Both the position numbers and the translations under genes were made by a program. The notes below the pieces were generated by a model. It was not told the DNA's origin. It did no database searches and worked only from the letters and a program-made list of their open reading frames with translations. From Mesorhizobium sp. (GTDB lineage Bacteria > Pseudomonadota > Alphaproteobacteria > Rhizobiales > Rhizobiaceae): a stretch of 64,000 nucleotides of DNA. Of the stretch, positions 43,243 through 52,755 are shown in pieces. The stretch's first letter is position 1; each line of letters starts with the position of its first letter. The DNA is taken from positions 27,985 to 91,984 of the forward strand of contig SAJS01000023.1 in assembly GCA_004017535.1 (NCBI GenBank). The letters are read 5' to 3'.

Positions 43243-43733
43243 GACGGCGAACTCAAGCGTCCGATCAGTTTTTCCAGCAGTTTCGCAAGCATTTCCCGGT
43301 CCTCTTGCGTCAGGCCGGCGAGAATCTCATGCTCGTTGGCGACATGGGCGGTGAGTGCGGTGTCGGTGAGCTCGAGGCCTTTCGCGGTGAGTTGCACGAC
43401 CACGCCGCGCCTGTCGCTCGGGTGCGGCGCGCGTTGGATCAGACCGGCCTTTTCCAGGCGATCGAGGCGGGCTGTCATGGCGCCGGACGTCACCATCGTC
43501 GCCTCATAGAGCTCGGTCGGCGTCAGCGCATAGGGTGAGCCCGACCGGCGCAATGTCGCCAGCACGTCGAACTCGCCGGCCTGCAGTCCGAACCGGGCGA
43601 AGACCGGCGCGAGCCGGTCGCGCGCAATGAGCGCCGAGGCCTCGTTCAGCCGTCCGATCACTCCCATCGGCGACACGTCGAGATCCGGCCGCTCCCGCCG
43701 CCACTGTTCCATGGCCCTGCCCGCTCTATCCAT
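43239..43733 (-). CDS. MarR-family transcriptional regulator
   Basis: This winged-helix regulator of about 164 residues has the recognition region LTPTELYEATMVTSGAMTARLDRLEKAGLIQRAPHPSDRRGVVVQLTAKG. ATG 43733 has GTGAGAG just before it; ATG 43760 would place the start inside the operator-like repeat. It is divergent from an EamA transporter, with a promoter and two AAGNATCTT repeats between, so it probably represses that transporter and itself. Confidence 0.87.
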   Translation of the reverse strand: MDRAGRAMEQWRRERPDLDVSPMGVIGRLNEASALIARDRLAPVFARFGLQAGEFDVLATLRRSGSPYALTPTELYEATMVTSGAMTARLDRLEKAGLIQRAPHPSDRRGVVVQLTAKGLELTDTALTAHVANEHEILAGLTQEDREMLAKLLEKLIGRLSSPS

Positions 43734-43746
43734 ATCTCTCACCGTA

Positions 43747-43781
43747 AAGTATCTTGACATAAAGAATCTTCACGCTATCTT
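43747..43781 (+). promoter_or_regulatory. Promoter of the EamA gene overlapped by MarR operator repeats
   Basis: On the plus strand TTGACA (43754-43759) and TATCTT (43776-43781) are spaced by 16 bases. AAGTATCTT (43747-43755) and AAGAATCTT (43762-43770) are near-palindromic sites 15 bases apart that overlap the -35 box and the spacer. Binding of a MarR dimer would block the promoter. Confidence 0.6.
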
Positions 43782-43832
43782 ATCGCAAGAAGAACCGGCC
43801 GCCAAGCGGTCACGCAGCGACAGGACCGCCCG

Positions 43833-44765
43833 ATGAAATTTCTCTGGGATTCGGCGATTGGCCTTCTGGTCGTGACCGGCGGCCTGCTCGGCATGACGCT
43901 GCCGTTTGGCAAGCTCGCCACCGCCGCCGGCGTGCCGGCAATGCTCTGGGCTTTCATTATCTCGGTCGGCGCCGGCGGCGTGCTGTTGCTTGCGCTTCTG
44001 CTGCGCGGCGACCGCATCCGGCTGACGCCGCACAAGCTGCGCTATTTCTTCATCACTGCGGCGATTTCCTATGCCATCCCCAATCTTTTGATGTTTTCCG
44101 CCATCCCGCATCTCGGCGCCGGCTACACCGGCATCATGTTCACGCTGTCGCCGGTGATCACGCTGGTGTTCTCGATCCTGCTCGGCGTCAGGCGTCCGAA
44201 CCTGCTCGGCGTCATCGGCATCGCCGTCGGCTTTGTCGGCGCGGTGATGGTCGCGCTGACGCGCGGCGAGGCCGGCCAGGCAGCGGATTATTTCTGGGTG
44301 GCGATCGGGCTGCTCATCCCGGTCAGCCTCGCGGCCGGCAACATCTACCGTACCGTCGACTGGCCGGAAGGCACCGGCCCGATCGAGCTTGCCGTCGGCA
44401 GCCATCTGGCCTCGGCCACGCTGCTCCTCGCTGGCATCCTGACGCTTTTGGGCTGGCAGGCCTTCGCACCGCTCGCTGGCGTGCCGCTGGTGATCGTCGG
44501 ACAGATCGCCTCGGCCTCGGCAATGTTCGTTTTCTTTTTCCGCCTGCAGGCCGTCGGCGGCCCCGTCTATCTCAGCCAGATCGGCTATGTGGCCGCGGCC
44601 GTCGGCCTGTTCGCCGGGACGATCGTCCTCGGCGAGCATTACCACCTTCTGACTTGGCTGGGTGCGGCCATCATCACCGCCGGCGTGTTCATTACAACGA
44701 AAGCGCAAAGCCAGGCCGGCGCGCCTGCACCGGTTCGCGTGGAGCCGGCGTCCTCGCGCAGCTAA
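43833..44765 (+). CDS. EamA/DMT-superfamily transporter, MarR-controlled
   Basis: This 310-residue protein has ten predicted membrane segments in two EamA repeats (MKFLWDSAIGLLVVTGGLLG..., and VGGPVYLSQIGYVAAAVGLFAGTIVLGEHYHLLTWLGAAIITAGV). It is divergent from marR across an operator-like region, which suggests an inducible exporter. The substrate is unknown. It is a different subfamily from the EamA protein at 17149. Confidence 0.84.
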   Translation: MKFLWDSAIGLLVVTGGLLGMTLPFGKLATAAGVPAMLWAFIISVGAGGVLLLALLLRGDRIRLTPHKLRYFFITAAISYAIPNLLMFSAIPHLGAGYTGIMFTLSPVITLVFSILLGVRRPNLLGVIGIAVGFVGAVMVALTRGEAGQAADYFWVAIGLLIPVSLAAGNIYRTVDWPEGTGPIELAVGSHLASATLLLAGILTLLGWQAFAPLAGVPLVIVGQIASASAMFVFFFRLQAVGGPVYLSQIGYVAAAVGLFAGTIVLGEHYHLLTWLGAAIITAGVFITTKAQSQAGAPAPVRVEPASSRS

Positions 44766-44840
44766 TTCTCGTTGCTGCCGGCGGGTTCCGGCTGCGGATG
44801 CCGCGGCGATGGGTGGGGCGTCTTGGCTCGCTGTGCCAGT

Positions 44841-44945
44841 CCTAAAGCGCGTCGCGATCTTTCAGATTCGCCCCATGCGCTTTAGGTTTGGTTTCACGCA
44901 TGTCCTTATCCGAAACCGGTTCCCACTCTCGGGAGCCATGCTTCA
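44841..44945. repeat. Dispersed two-hairpin intergenic repeat, copy 1
   Basis: CCTAAAGCGC (44841-44850) and GCGCTTTAGG (44877-44886) are perfect inverted arms. A second block follows with ACGCATGTCCTTATCCGAAA, CCGGTTCCCAC and CGGGAGCCATGC, able to form another hairpin. This layout is common in rhizobial genomes. A related element is at 54136-54224. It occupies most of the 257-base gap before the flavin reductase gene. Confidence 0.75.
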
Positions 44946-45022
44946 AGTTCGCCTTGACGCTGTTCCAGACAGGGGAACAACTGCGCAACTTTCCTGAGAT
45001 TTCGGCGAAAAAGGAGAAAGCC

Positions 45023-45526
45023 ATGCCCAACTCGGAAGGTCCCGTCAGCGTCGCGGATTTCCGCGCCGCCATGCGGCTCATCGTCGGCAATGTCAGCGTC
45101 ATCACCGCCGGCGTCGGCGATGACCGCACCGGCCTCGTCGTCATCTCGGTAGTGTCACTGTCGGCGGAACCGCCGAAGGTGATTGCCTGCGTCAACCGCT
45201 CCTCGTCGACCTGGCCGGTCATCGAGCGCCACCGGCATTTCGGCGTCAACTCGCTCGGGCCTCAGCATCAGCGGGTGGCTGAGCGCTTCTCCGGCTTCGG
45301 CGGCATCAAGGGCAAGGACCGCTATGAGGGTGCCGAATGGACGACGCTGAAGACCGGCGCATCGTTGCTTACCGATGCGGTGGCCGCGTTCGACTGCAGC
45401 CTCGACGAGATGATCGACCGCGGCGCGCATTCGATCGTCATCGGTTCGGTCGAAGCTGTCAGAACCCAGGACGCTGGGCAGGCCCTGATCTACTGGCGGG
45501 GCGGCTATCGGCCGTTGGAAGCCTGA
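45023..45526 (+). CDS. Flavin reductase-like domain protein
   Basis: This 167-residue protein has the FMN-binding split-barrel fold of flavin reductases. Recognisable are DFRAAMRLIVGNVSVITAG, VVSLSAEPPKVIACVNRSSSTWP, FGVNSLGPQHQRVAERFSG, and GAHSIVIGSVEAV...ALIYWRGGYRPL. Members supply reduced FMN to partner monooxygenases; none is adjacent. AAGGAGAAAG precedes ATG 45023, which sets the start although the frame is open from 44888. Confidence 0.87.
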   Translation: MPNSEGPVSVADFRAAMRLIVGNVSVITAGVGDDRTGLVVISVVSLSAEPPKVIACVNRSSSTWPVIERHRHFGVNSLGPQHQRVAERFSGFGGIKGKDRYEGAEWTTLKTGASLLTDAVAAFDCSLDEMIDRGAHSIVIGSVEAVRTQDAGQALIYWRGGYRPLEA

Positions 45527-45538
45527 GGTCTGATGCGA

Positions 45539-46288
45539 TCAGACCGAGGCTTTCTCCGCCAGCACCATGTAGTTGACGTCCATATCCTTCGAGCGCTGCC
45601 AGCGGTCGGCCAGCGGGTGGTACATGACGCCGGTACGGTCGATCACCGTGAGGCCGGCTGCGCCCAGCGCCTTTTCCAGTTCGTCCGGCCGCACCAGCTT
45701 GCCGAATTGATGCGTGCCGCGCGGCAGCCAACGCAGCACATATTCGGCGCCGATGATGGCAAGGCCGAGCGCCTTCAGCGTGCGGTTGATCGTGGCGACG
45801 AAGATGATGCCGCCCGGGCGGACCATCTGGCCGCATTTGGCGACGAAAAGATCGACATCGGCGACATGCTCGACCACTTCCATGTTGAGGATGACGTCGA
45901 AGGTCTCGCCGGCTTCGGCCAGTTCCTCGGCCGTCGTGGCCCGATAATCGATGCTGACGCCGACCTCCGCCGCATGCAGCTTGGCCACTTCGATGTTGGT
46001 GGCGGAAGCGTCGGCGCCGACCACTTCAGCACCTAGTCTGGCCATCGGCTCGCACAAAAGCCCGCCGCCGCAGCCGATATCGAGGAAGCGCAGGCCTTCG
46101 AAGGGCCGGGCCGCGCGCGGATCGCGTCCGAAGCGCGCTGCCACCTGGTCGCGGATATAGGCGAGCCGCACCGGATTGAACTTGTGCAGCGGACGGAACT
46201 TGCCGTTCGGGTTCCACCACTCGGCGGCAAGGGCGGAGAAGCGTTCCACTTCTCCGGCATCGATGGTCGATCGTCCGGGCTCTGGCAT
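45539..46288 (-). CDS. ubiG: Ubiquinone biosynthesis O-methyltransferase UbiG
   Basis: This 249-residue enzyme performs both O-methylations in ubiquinone synthesis. It has the SAM motif [28 protein letters not shown], the UbiG hallmark [30 protein letters not shown], and [19 protein letters not shown] precedes the ATG by about eight bases. It is convergent with the flavin reductase gene. Confidence 0.95.
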   Translation of the reverse strand: MPEPGRSTIDAGEVERFSALAAEWWNPNGKFRPLHKFNPVRLAYIRDQVAARFGRDPRAARPFEGLRFLDIGCGGGLLCEPMARLGAEVVGADASATNIEVAKLHAAEVGVSIDYRATTAEELAEAGETFDVILNMEVVEHVADVDLFVAKCGQMVRPGGIIFVATINRTLKALGLAIIGAEYVLRWLPRGTHQFGKLVRPDELEKALGAAGLTVIDRTGVMYHPLADRWQRSKDMDVNYMVLAEKASV

Positions 46289-46410
46289 AGGCGGGTCTCC
46301 TCGAACGCCAAGAACTCGGGTCCCGCCTTAAGAAAGTCAAGGCAGGTTTTTGCAGTTGCTGCCATGAGTGCCCCGGCACAGGACAGCAGGCCATCCACAG
46401 AGGATCAAAA

Positions 46411-46521
46411 ATGCGCATCGATACTTCGATCCTTTGGCGCCGGCTCGACCAGGAAGGCCACGATGCCGTGCTGACGGTTTCGCCGGCCGGCTTCGTTGTC
46501 GATTATCCAGGCCTGTGGTGA
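46411..46521 (+). pseudogene. Internally deleted remnant of a glycolipid-binding-domain gene
   Basis: A short frame of 36 codons begins RIDTSILWRRLDQEGHDA and ends GFVVDYPGLW. As I recall them, these are the N-terminal and C-terminal ends of the putative glycolipid-binding family (PF06475), whose members have about 180-200 residues. The middle, some 150 codons, is missing without loss of frame. An AGAGGATC site precedes the ATG. It is read as an in-frame deletion product that is most likely non-functional; a tiny functional peptide cannot be excluded. Confidence 0.5.
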
Positions 46522-46546
46522 AGCTCTGCCTGAGCAAGTTGCGCGA

Positions 46547-46843
46547 TCAGCGCGACAGCGCAACCTCGGCGTGGCTCATGGCGACGCTGGCGGGCTGGAT
46601 CGCCTGCATGGCCTCGCTGTCGCCGATCTCGGCCATGATGCGGTTGGCCGCCGCCTGGGCCTGATCCAGGCTCTGCCAGCGCACGACGTCCACCCAGGTG
46701 CCATCCTCACGCTTCCCGAGATGACGGGCAAGAAAGCCCGGCTGCCGGGCGAGCCAGTCCGTCATTACCCCATTGTTGGCGACAAAGCCGGCTTCGGTGC
46801 CTGGCTTGAGGCGGAAGGTGACGATTTCCAAGGTCTCGGTCAT
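46547..46843 (-). CDS. Antibiotic biosynthesis monooxygenase (ABM)-like small protein
   Basis: This 98-residue dimeric ferredoxin-like fold protein has the core TLEIVTFRLKPGTEAGFVANN, QPGFLARHLGKREDGTWVDVVRWQSLDQAQAAA. Members of the ABM domain family include haem-degrading enzymes, quinol monooxygenases and proteins of unknown role. ATG 46843 has GGAG about seven bases upstream; an in-frame start four codons earlier is less likely. Confidence 0.75.
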   Translation of the reverse strand: MTETLEIVTFRLKPGTEAGFVANNGVMTDWLARQPGFLARHLGKREDGTWVDVVRWQSLDQAQAAANRIMAEIGDSEAMQAIQPASVAMSHAEVALSR

Positions 46844-47057
46844 GAGAATCTCCAAAGGCCGGGTTTCGGCAGTTTATGGCACGATCGGCGACAGAAATCC
46901 GTCAGGATGAGCGTTGTCGGGCCGGCTATAGCTCGCTCGCTTGCGAAGCGTTGTTGTTTTGGCTAAGGAGGCCGCGCATTTCCGCGCCCGGCTTAACCCC
47001 TGGCGTTTCCTTCGGTTCCGGCCGTGCGCCGGCTTCAGTCAAAGGCATTTCGCTTCC

Positions 47058-48311
47058 ATGGCGCGTATCGTGATGAAATTCGGCGGAACCTCGGTCGCCG
47101 ACATCGCCCGCATCCGCAATGTGGCGCGCCATGTCAAACGCGAGGTCGATGCCGGCCATGAGGTGGCGGTCGTGGTGTCGGCGATGGCCGGCAAGACCAA
47201 CGAACTGGTCGCCTGGACGCGCGAGGCCTCGCCGATGCATGACGCGCGCGAATATGACGCGGTCGTCGCCTCGGGCGAACAGGTCACCGCCGGCCTGTTG
47301 GCGATCACGCTGCAGAGCATGGGGGTGCACGCCCGCTCGTGGCAGGGCTGGCAGATCCCGATCAAGACCGACAATGCGCATGGCGCGGCGCGCATCCTTG
47401 ACATCGACGGCGCCTTCCTGATCAAGCGCTTCGGCGAGGGCCAGGTGGCCGTCATCGCCGGTTTCCAGGGCATCGGGCCGGACAACCGCATCGCGACGCT
47501 CGGCCGCGGCGGTTCCGATACAAGCGCCGTCGCGATCGCCGCGGCGGTCAAGGCCGACCGCTGCGACATCTACACCGATGTCGACGGCGTCTACACCACC
47601 GACCCGCGCATCGAGCCGAAAGCCCGGCGTCTGGCCAAGATTTCCTTCGAGGAAATGCTCGAAATGGCTTCGCTCGGCGCCAAGGTGCTGCAGGTGCGCT
47701 CGGTGGAGCTTGCCATGGTACACAGGGTGCGTACCTTCGTGCGGTCGTCCTTCGACGATCCCGATGCACCCGGAATGGGGGATTTGCTCAATCCGCCCGG
47801 AACGCTCATTTGCGACGAGGAAGAGATCGTGGAACAGCAGGTCGTCACCGGAATTGCCTACGCCAAGGACGAAGCGCAGATTTCGCTGCGCCGCGTCGGC
47901 GACCGTCCAGGCGTCGCCGCCGGCATTTTCGGCCCGCTGGCCGAAGCCAATATCAATGTCGACATGATCGTCCAGAACATCTCCGAGGACGGCAAGTTCA
48001 CCGACATGACCTTCACCGTGCCGTCCGGCGATGTCGACAAGGCGCTTGCCGTGCTGGAGAAGCTGAAAGCTGAAGTCGGTTATGATGTCGTGCAGTCCGA
48101 AGCCGGCATGTCGAAGGTTTCGGTCATCGGTATCGGCATGAGGAGCCATGCCGGCGTCGCCGCCACCGCCTTCAAGGCCCTGGCCGACAAGGCGATCAAC
48201 ATCCGCGCCATCACCACTTCCGAGATCAAAATCTCGATACTGATCGACGGTCCCTATACGGAACTTGCAGTTCGTACTTTGCATTCCGTCTACGGTCTGG
48301 ATAAGCAATAG
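47058..48311 (+). CDS. lysC: Aspartate kinase
   Basis: This enzyme phosphorylates aspartate in the first step of lysine, methionine and threonine synthesis. It has 417 residues with the kinase motif VMKFGGTSVADIARI and the GRGGSDTSAVAIAAAVKADRCDIYTDVDGVYTTDPR region. Two C-terminal ACT domains (GVAAGIFGPLAEANINVDMIVQN and SHAGVAATAFKALADKAINIRAI) are the usual sites of feedback inhibition. The ribosome site is weak (AAAGG 12 bases upstream). ptsP follows on the same strand. Confidence 0.95.
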   Translation: MARIVMKFGGTSVADIARIRNVARHVKREVDAGHEVAVVVSAMAGKTNELVAWTREASPMHDAREYDAVVASGEQVTAGLLAITLQSMGVHARSWQGWQIPIKTDNAHGAARILDIDGAFLIKRFGEGQVAVIAGFQGIGPDNRIATLGRGGSDTSAVAIAAAVKADRCDIYTDVDGVYTTDPRIEPKARRLAKISFEEMLEMASLGAKVLQVRSVELAMVHRVRTFVRSSFDDPDAPGMGDLLNPPGTLICDEEEIVEQQVVTGIAYAKDEAQISLRRVGDRPGVAAGIFGPLAEANINVDMIVQNISEDGKFTDMTFTVPSGDVDKALAVLEKLKAEVGYDVVQSEAGMSKVSVIGIGMRSHAGVAATAFKALADKAINIRAITTSEIKISILIDGPYTELAVRTLHSVYGLDKQ

Positions 48312-48394
48312 CAAGAACTGAGTCAGTTGTTGCGTGAACGCCGGCCGCGGGAGAAACTGCGGCGGGCGAAATGCCCATTGGAGAACAAGCCGCG

Positions 48395-50665
48395 ATGCGT
48401 GATACGGCCGGTGGCCCGCGCGTTCTGCTCAAACGGCTTCGCGAGCTCATGCAGGAGCCGCTGGAGCCGCAGGAGCGGCTCGACCGCATCGTGCGCGACA
48501 TCGCCTCCAACATGGTGGCGGAAGTCTGCTCGCTCTATGTACTGCGCGCCGACTCCGTGCTCGAGCTCTACGCCACCGAGGGTCTGAACCCCAACGCCGT
48601 CCACCTGGCGCAGCTCAGGCTCGGGCAGGGCCTGGTCGGCACGATCGCCGCCAGCGCGCGGCCGCTCAACTTGTCCAACGCGCAGGAGCATCCGGCTTTC
48701 GCCTACCTGCCGGAGACGGGCGAAGAGATCTACAATTCCTTCCTCGGCGTGCCAGTGCTGAGGGCAGGGCGCACGCTGGGCGTGCTGGTGGTGCAGAACA
48801 AGACCATGCGCCATTATCGAGACGACGAGGTCGAGGCGCTCGAAACCACGGCGATGGTGATCGCCGAGATGATCGCTACCGGCGATCTCGCGCGCCTGAC
48901 CCGGCCCGGGCTGGAACTCGACCTGCGCCGGCCGGTGAGCTTCACCGGCCTTTCGTTCAACGAGGGCGTCGGCCTCGGCCATGTCGTGCTGCACGAGCCG
49001 CGCATCGTCGTCACCAACCTGTTCAACGAGGACAGCGAGGAGGAGGTGCGCCGGCTGCAGTCCTCGCTCGGCTCGCTCAGGCTTTCCATCGACGACATGC
49101 TGGAGCGGCGCGAAGTCGCCTTCGAGGGCGAGCACCGCGAGGTGCTCGAGGCCTATCGCATGTTCGCCAATGACAGCGGTTGGGTGCGCCGGCTGGAAGA
49201 GGCGATCCGCAATGGCCTGACCGCGGAAGCGGCGGTCGAGAAGGTGCAGAGCGACATGCGCGCCCGCATGCTGCACATGACCGACCCCTATCTGCGCGAG
49301 CGGATGAGCGATTTCGACGACCTTGCCAACCGGCTCCTGCGCCAGCTGATGGGACGCGGTCCGGAGGACGTCGCGGCCGCCCTGCCCAAGGACGCCATCA
49401 TCGTCGCCCGTTCGATGGGCGCGGCCGAACTGCTCGACTATCCCAGGGACAAGCTGCGCGGCCTGGTGCTGGAGGACGGCGCCGCGACCAGCCATGTGGT
49501 CATCGTCGCCCGCGCCATGGGCATTCCCGTCGCCGGCCAGATGAAGGGCGCCGTTTCCATGGCGGAAAACGGCGACGCCATCATCGTCGACGGCGAGGAG
49601 GGCACCATCCATCTGCGGCCGCAGTCGGACCTCGAGGCCGCATACGCAGAAAAAGTCCGGTTCCGGGCCCGGCGGCAGGAAGTCTATCGCGAGCTGCGCA
49701 AGAAGCCGTCGCTGACCAAGGATGGCGTTCCGGTCGATCTCTTGATGAATGCCGGTCTTGCCGTCGACCTGCCGCAGCTGACCGAATCGGGCGCCGCCGG
49801 CATCGGCCTGTTCCGCACCGAATTGCAGTTCATGGTCGCCTCGACCTTCCCGCGCGCCGAGGCGCAGGAGCGGCTCTACCGCGACGTCCTCGATGCCGCG
49901 CGCGGCAAGCCGGTCACCTTCCGCACCATCGACATCGGTGGCGACAAGGTGCTGCCCTATTTCAAGGGCGCGATCCAGGAGGAAAACCCGGCGCTCGGCT
50001 GGCGCGCGATCCGGCTGACGCTCGATCGCCCCGGCCTGCTCAGAACGCAGATCCGGGCGCTGCTGAAGGCCAGCGGCGGCCGCGAGCTGAAGCTGATGCT
50101 GCCTATGGTGACCGAGCTTTCGGAGATCGCGCAGGCGCGCGAGATCATCGACCGGGAGGTCCGGCACCTGTCGCGCTTTGCCCATCACCTGCCCACCAGC
50201 CTCAAGCTCGGCGCGATGCTGGAAGTGCCCTCGCTCTTGTTCCAGCTCGACGAATTGATGAAGGCGGTGGATTTCGTTTCGGTCGGCTCCAACGACCTCT
50301 TCCAGTTCATGATGGCGGTAGACCGCGGCAACACGCAGCTTGCCGACCGTTTCGACACGCTTTCGGCGCCGTTCCTGCGGGTGTTGAAGACGATTGCCGA
50401 TGCCGGCGTGCGCAACAACACGCCGGTGACGCTCTGCGGCGAGCTTGCCGGCAAGCCTATCTCGGCGATGGCGCTGATCGGCCTCGGCTTCCGCTCGATC
50501 TCGATGTCACCGGCCTCGATCGGTCCGGTCAAGGCGATGCTGACAGAGCTGCCGCTGCAGGAGCTGAAAGACTTCTTCAAGGACAATCTGATGGCGCCCA
50601 CTCTGGGAACGCCGATGCGGGCGCTGCTGCAGGCCTTTGCCGACGACCGTTCTATTCCGCTCTAG
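48395..50665 (+). CDS. ptsP: Nitrogen-type PEP-protein phosphotransferase PtsP (EI-Ntr)
   Basis: This is the first enzyme of the regulatory nitrogen PTS, which passes phosphate from PEP to NPr and EIIA-Ntr. About 756 residues. The N-terminal GAF domain (about residues 18-160) is the sensor that in relatives binds glutamine. It is followed by the EI domain with the phosphorylated histidine in EDGAATSHVVIVARAMG and the PEP-binding barrel (GIGLFRTELQFM, RTIDIGGDKVLPYF, LMLPMVTELSEI, VGSNDLFQFMMAVDR). ATG 48395 has GGAGAAC about ten bases before it; ATG 48371 would add eight residues. The stop directly abuts structured element B. Confidence 0.94.
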   Translation: MRDTAGGPRVLLKRLRELMQEPLEPQERLDRIVRDIASNMVAEVCSLYVLRADSVLELYATEGLNPNAVHLAQLRLGQGLVGTIAASARPLNLSNAQEHPAFAYLPETGEEIYNSFLGVPVLRAGRTLGVLVVQNKTMRHYRDDEVEALETTAMVIAEMIATGDLARLTRPGLELDLRRPVSFTGLSFNEGVGLGHVVLHEPRIVVTNLFNEDSEEEVRRLQSSLGSLRLSIDDMLERREVAFEGEHREVLEAYRMFANDSGWVRRLEEAIRNGLTAEAAVEKVQSDMRARMLHMTDPYLRERMSDFDDLANRLLRQLMGRGPEDVAAALPKDAIIVARSMGAAELLDYPRDKLRGLVLEDGAATSHVVIVARAMGIPVAGQMKGAVSMAENGDAIIVDGEEGTIHLRPQSDLEAAYAEKVRFRARRQEVYRELRKKPSLTKDGVPVDLLMNAGLAVDLPQLTESGAAGIGLFRTELQFMVASTFPRAEAQERLYRDVLDAARGKPVTFRTIDIGGDKVLPYFKGAIQEENPALGWRAIRLTLDRPGLLRTQIRALLKASGGRELKLMLPMVTELSEIAQAREIIDREVRHLSRFAHHLPTSLKLGAMLEVPSLLFQLDELMKAVDFVSVGSNDLFQFMMAVDRGNTQLADRFDTLSAPFLRVLKTIADAGVRNNTPVTLCGELAGKPISAMALIGLGFRSISMSPASIGPVKAMLTELPLQELKDFFKDNLMAPTLGTPMRALLQAFADDRSIPL

Positions 50666-50784
50666 ATTCACGTGAGGGCGGTCTGCAAATGGCGATTTTC
50701 TGCGCTTCCGGTGCTCATGTACCTAAATGTACATTCCGCTCCGGTTCTCGAAACCCGCCATTTTCGACTCGCCCTGACGTGAAT
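50666..50784. repeat. Long structured inverted-repeat element, copy B
   Basis: The outer arms ATTCACGT (50666-50673) and ACGTGAAT (50777-50784) begin an interrupted stem that also pairs AGGGCG, AAATGGCG and TTTC. The apical stem TGTAC/GTACA (50718-50722 and 50729-50733) closes on the loop CTAAAT. The internal sequences TGCGCTTCCGGTGCTCA (50701-50717) and TTCCGCTCCGGTTCTCG (50734-50750) match copy A at 20781-20923, while the stems do not share sequence. It begins at the base after the ptsP stop and ends 20 bases before prfA. Confidence 0.7.
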
Positions 50785-50804
50785 TCCATCGAAGTTCGAA
50801 GACC

Positions 50805-51884
50805 ATGATCAACCTGCCTCGCGACCGCATGGATCAAGTCGTCAAGCGTTTCGACATGCTCGAAGCGCAGATGGCGGCTGGGCCCGCCGCCGATCAATAT
50901 GTCAAAATGGCTTCCGAATATGCCGACATCCAGGAGATGGTGGGCAAGATCCGGTCGTTGCGATCTGCCGAGCAGGAGCAGGCGGATCTCGAGGCGATGC
51001 TCGCCGACAAGGCAACCGATGCCGAGATGCGGGCCCTGGCCGAGGCGGACCTGCCTCAGGTGGAGAGCCGCATCGAGGCGCTGCAGAAGGACATCCAAAT
51101 CCTGCTCCTGCCCAAGGATGCGGCCGACGAAAGGAACGCCATCCTCGAAATCCGCGCGGGCACCGGCGGCGACGAGGCAGCGCTGTTCGCAGGCGATCTC
51201 TTCCGCATGTATGAGCGCTACGCCGCCTCGCGCGGCTGGCGGTTCGAAGTCGTTTCGGCAAGCGACGGCGAGGTCGGCGGCTTCAAGGAAATCATCGCCT
51301 CGGTGTCGGGAAAGGGCGTGTTCGCGCATCTGAAGTTCGAATCCGGCGTTCACCGCGTCCAGCGCGTGCCGGAAACCGAAGCCGGCGGGCGCATCCATAC
51401 CTCGGCGGCGACGGTCGCCGTGCTGCCCGAGGCCGAGGAGGTCGATATCGATATCCGGCCGGAGGATATCCGCATCGACACGATGCGCGCCTCGGGGTCC
51501 GGCGGCCAGCACGTCAACACCACCGACTCGGCGGTTCGCATCACCCACCTGCCGACCGGCATCATGGTGGTGCAGGCGGAGAAGTCGCAGCACCAGAACC
51601 GGGCGCGCGCGATGCAGATCCTGCGCGCGAGGCTCTACGACCTGGAGCGCAGCCGGGCCGACGAAGAACGCTCGGAGTCGCGGAAATCGCAGGTCGGGTC
51701 CGGCGACCGGTCGGAGCGCATCCGCACCTACAACTTCCCGCAAGGGCGCGTCACCGACCATCGCATCAACCTCACGCTCTACAAGCTCGACCGGGTGATG
51801 ATGGGCGAGCTCGACGAGGTCATCGACGCGCTGATCGCCGACCATCAGTCGAAGCTGCTTGCCGATATGAGCCTCGATGGCTGA
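50805..51884 (+). CDS. prfA: Peptide chain release factor 1
   Basis: RF1 ends translation at UAA and UAG. It has 359 residues. The catalytic GGQ lies in [25 protein letters not shown], and the codon-recognition region is in the earlier domain. The following prmC methylates this GGQ glutamine, and the two genes overlap by eight bases. The leader before it contains structured element B. Confidence 0.96.
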   Translation: MINLPRDRMDQVVKRFDMLEAQMAAGPAADQYVKMASEYADIQEMVGKIRSLRSAEQEQADLEAMLADKATDAEMRALAEADLPQVESRIEALQKDIQILLLPKDAADERNAILEIRAGTGGDEAALFAGDLFRMYERYAASRGWRFEVVSASDGEVGGFKEIIASVSGKGVFAHLKFESGVHRVQRVPETEAGGRIHTSAATVAVLPEAEEVDIDIRPEDIRIDTMRASGSGGQHVNTTDSAVRITHLPTGIMVVQAEKSQHQNRARAMQILRARLYDLERSRADEERSESRKSQVGSGDRSERIRTYNFPQGRVTDHRINLTLYKLDRVMMGELDEVIDALIADHQSKLLADMSLDG

Positions 51885-52755
51885 TCGACTGCCCGCTGCG
51901 CTTGGCCCGCTGCTCAGGGCGGCGCGCGAACGTCTGGCCGCCGCCGGTATTGACGATCCAGGGCTCGATTCCCGGGTGATCGTCGAACATTTCTCCGGCA
52001 CGACCCGCACCCAAGCCATTGCCGAACCAGGGCAAAAGGTGGATTCGGCGGCGCTTTCGGCCATCGAAGCGGCCCTGAGGCGTCGCGTCGCAGGCGAGCC
52101 GGCGCACCGCATCCTCGGTTATCGCGAATTCTACGGCTTACGCCTGTCGCTTTCACCGGAGACGCTTGAGCCGCGGCCGGACACCGAGACGCTGGTCGAC
52201 GCCATTCTGCCTTTCGCCCGGGTAACCGCCGAACGGCTGGGCGAATGCCGCATTCTCGATCTCGGCACCGGCACCGGCGCCATCGCGCTGGCTCTGCTCC
52301 ACGCCGTTCCAGCCGCGATCGCGACCGGCGTCGATATTTCCGAGGGGGCGTTGTCAAAAGCGGCCGGAAATGCCCGGGATCTGGGGCTCGGCGGGCGCTT
52401 CAAAGCCTTGCATTCCAACTGGTTCGAAAAAGTTTCGGGGTCCTACCATGTAATTGCCTCGAACCCTCCCTATATACCCAGTCGAGAGATTGGAAATCTG
52501 CAGGACGAGGTCCGCGATTTCGACCCGCACCAGGCCTTGGATGGCGGTGCGGATGGTTTGGACCCTTATCGGGTCATCGCCGCCGAAGCGGCAGGATTTC
52601 TGGAAACGCAAGGCAGAGTAGCGGTCGAGATTGGCCACACGCAGAAAAACGAGGTCAGCGGAATATTCGCGGCAGCGGGCTATGTGTTAACCGGGACACA
52701 TCGCGACCTCGGCGGCAAGGACAGAGTTCTGGTGTTCGAGCGGCGAAAGCCCTGA
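51877..52755 (+). CDS. prmC: Release-factor glutamine N5-methyltransferase PrmC
   Basis: PrmC methylates the GGQ glutamine of release factors. It has 292 residues with an N-terminal helical domain ([30 protein letters not shown]), the SAM motif [16 protein letters not shown] and the catalytic [12 protein letters not shown]. Overlap with prfA shows tight coupling of the enzyme with its substrate. Confidence 0.95.
   Translation: MADRLPAALGPLLRAARERLAAAGIDDPGLDSRVIVEHFSGTTRTQAIAEPGQKVDSAALSAIEAALRRRVAGEPAHRILGYREFYGLRLSLSPETLEPRPDTETLVDAILPFARVTAERLGECRILDLGTGTGAIALALLHAVPAAIATGVDISEGALSKAAGNARDLGLGGRFKALHSNWFEKVSGSYHVIASNPPYIPSREIGNLQDEVRDFDPHQALDGGADGLDPYRVIAAEAAGFLETQGRVAVEIGHTQKNEVSGIFAAAGYVLTGTHRDLGGKDRVLVFERRKP

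Noticed and set aside
46911-46970. Short frame MSVVGPAIARSLAKRCCFG before lysC as an amino-acid attenuator leader
   Set aside because: It has only two lysine codons, no threonine or methionine run and no alternative terminator hairpin was seen.
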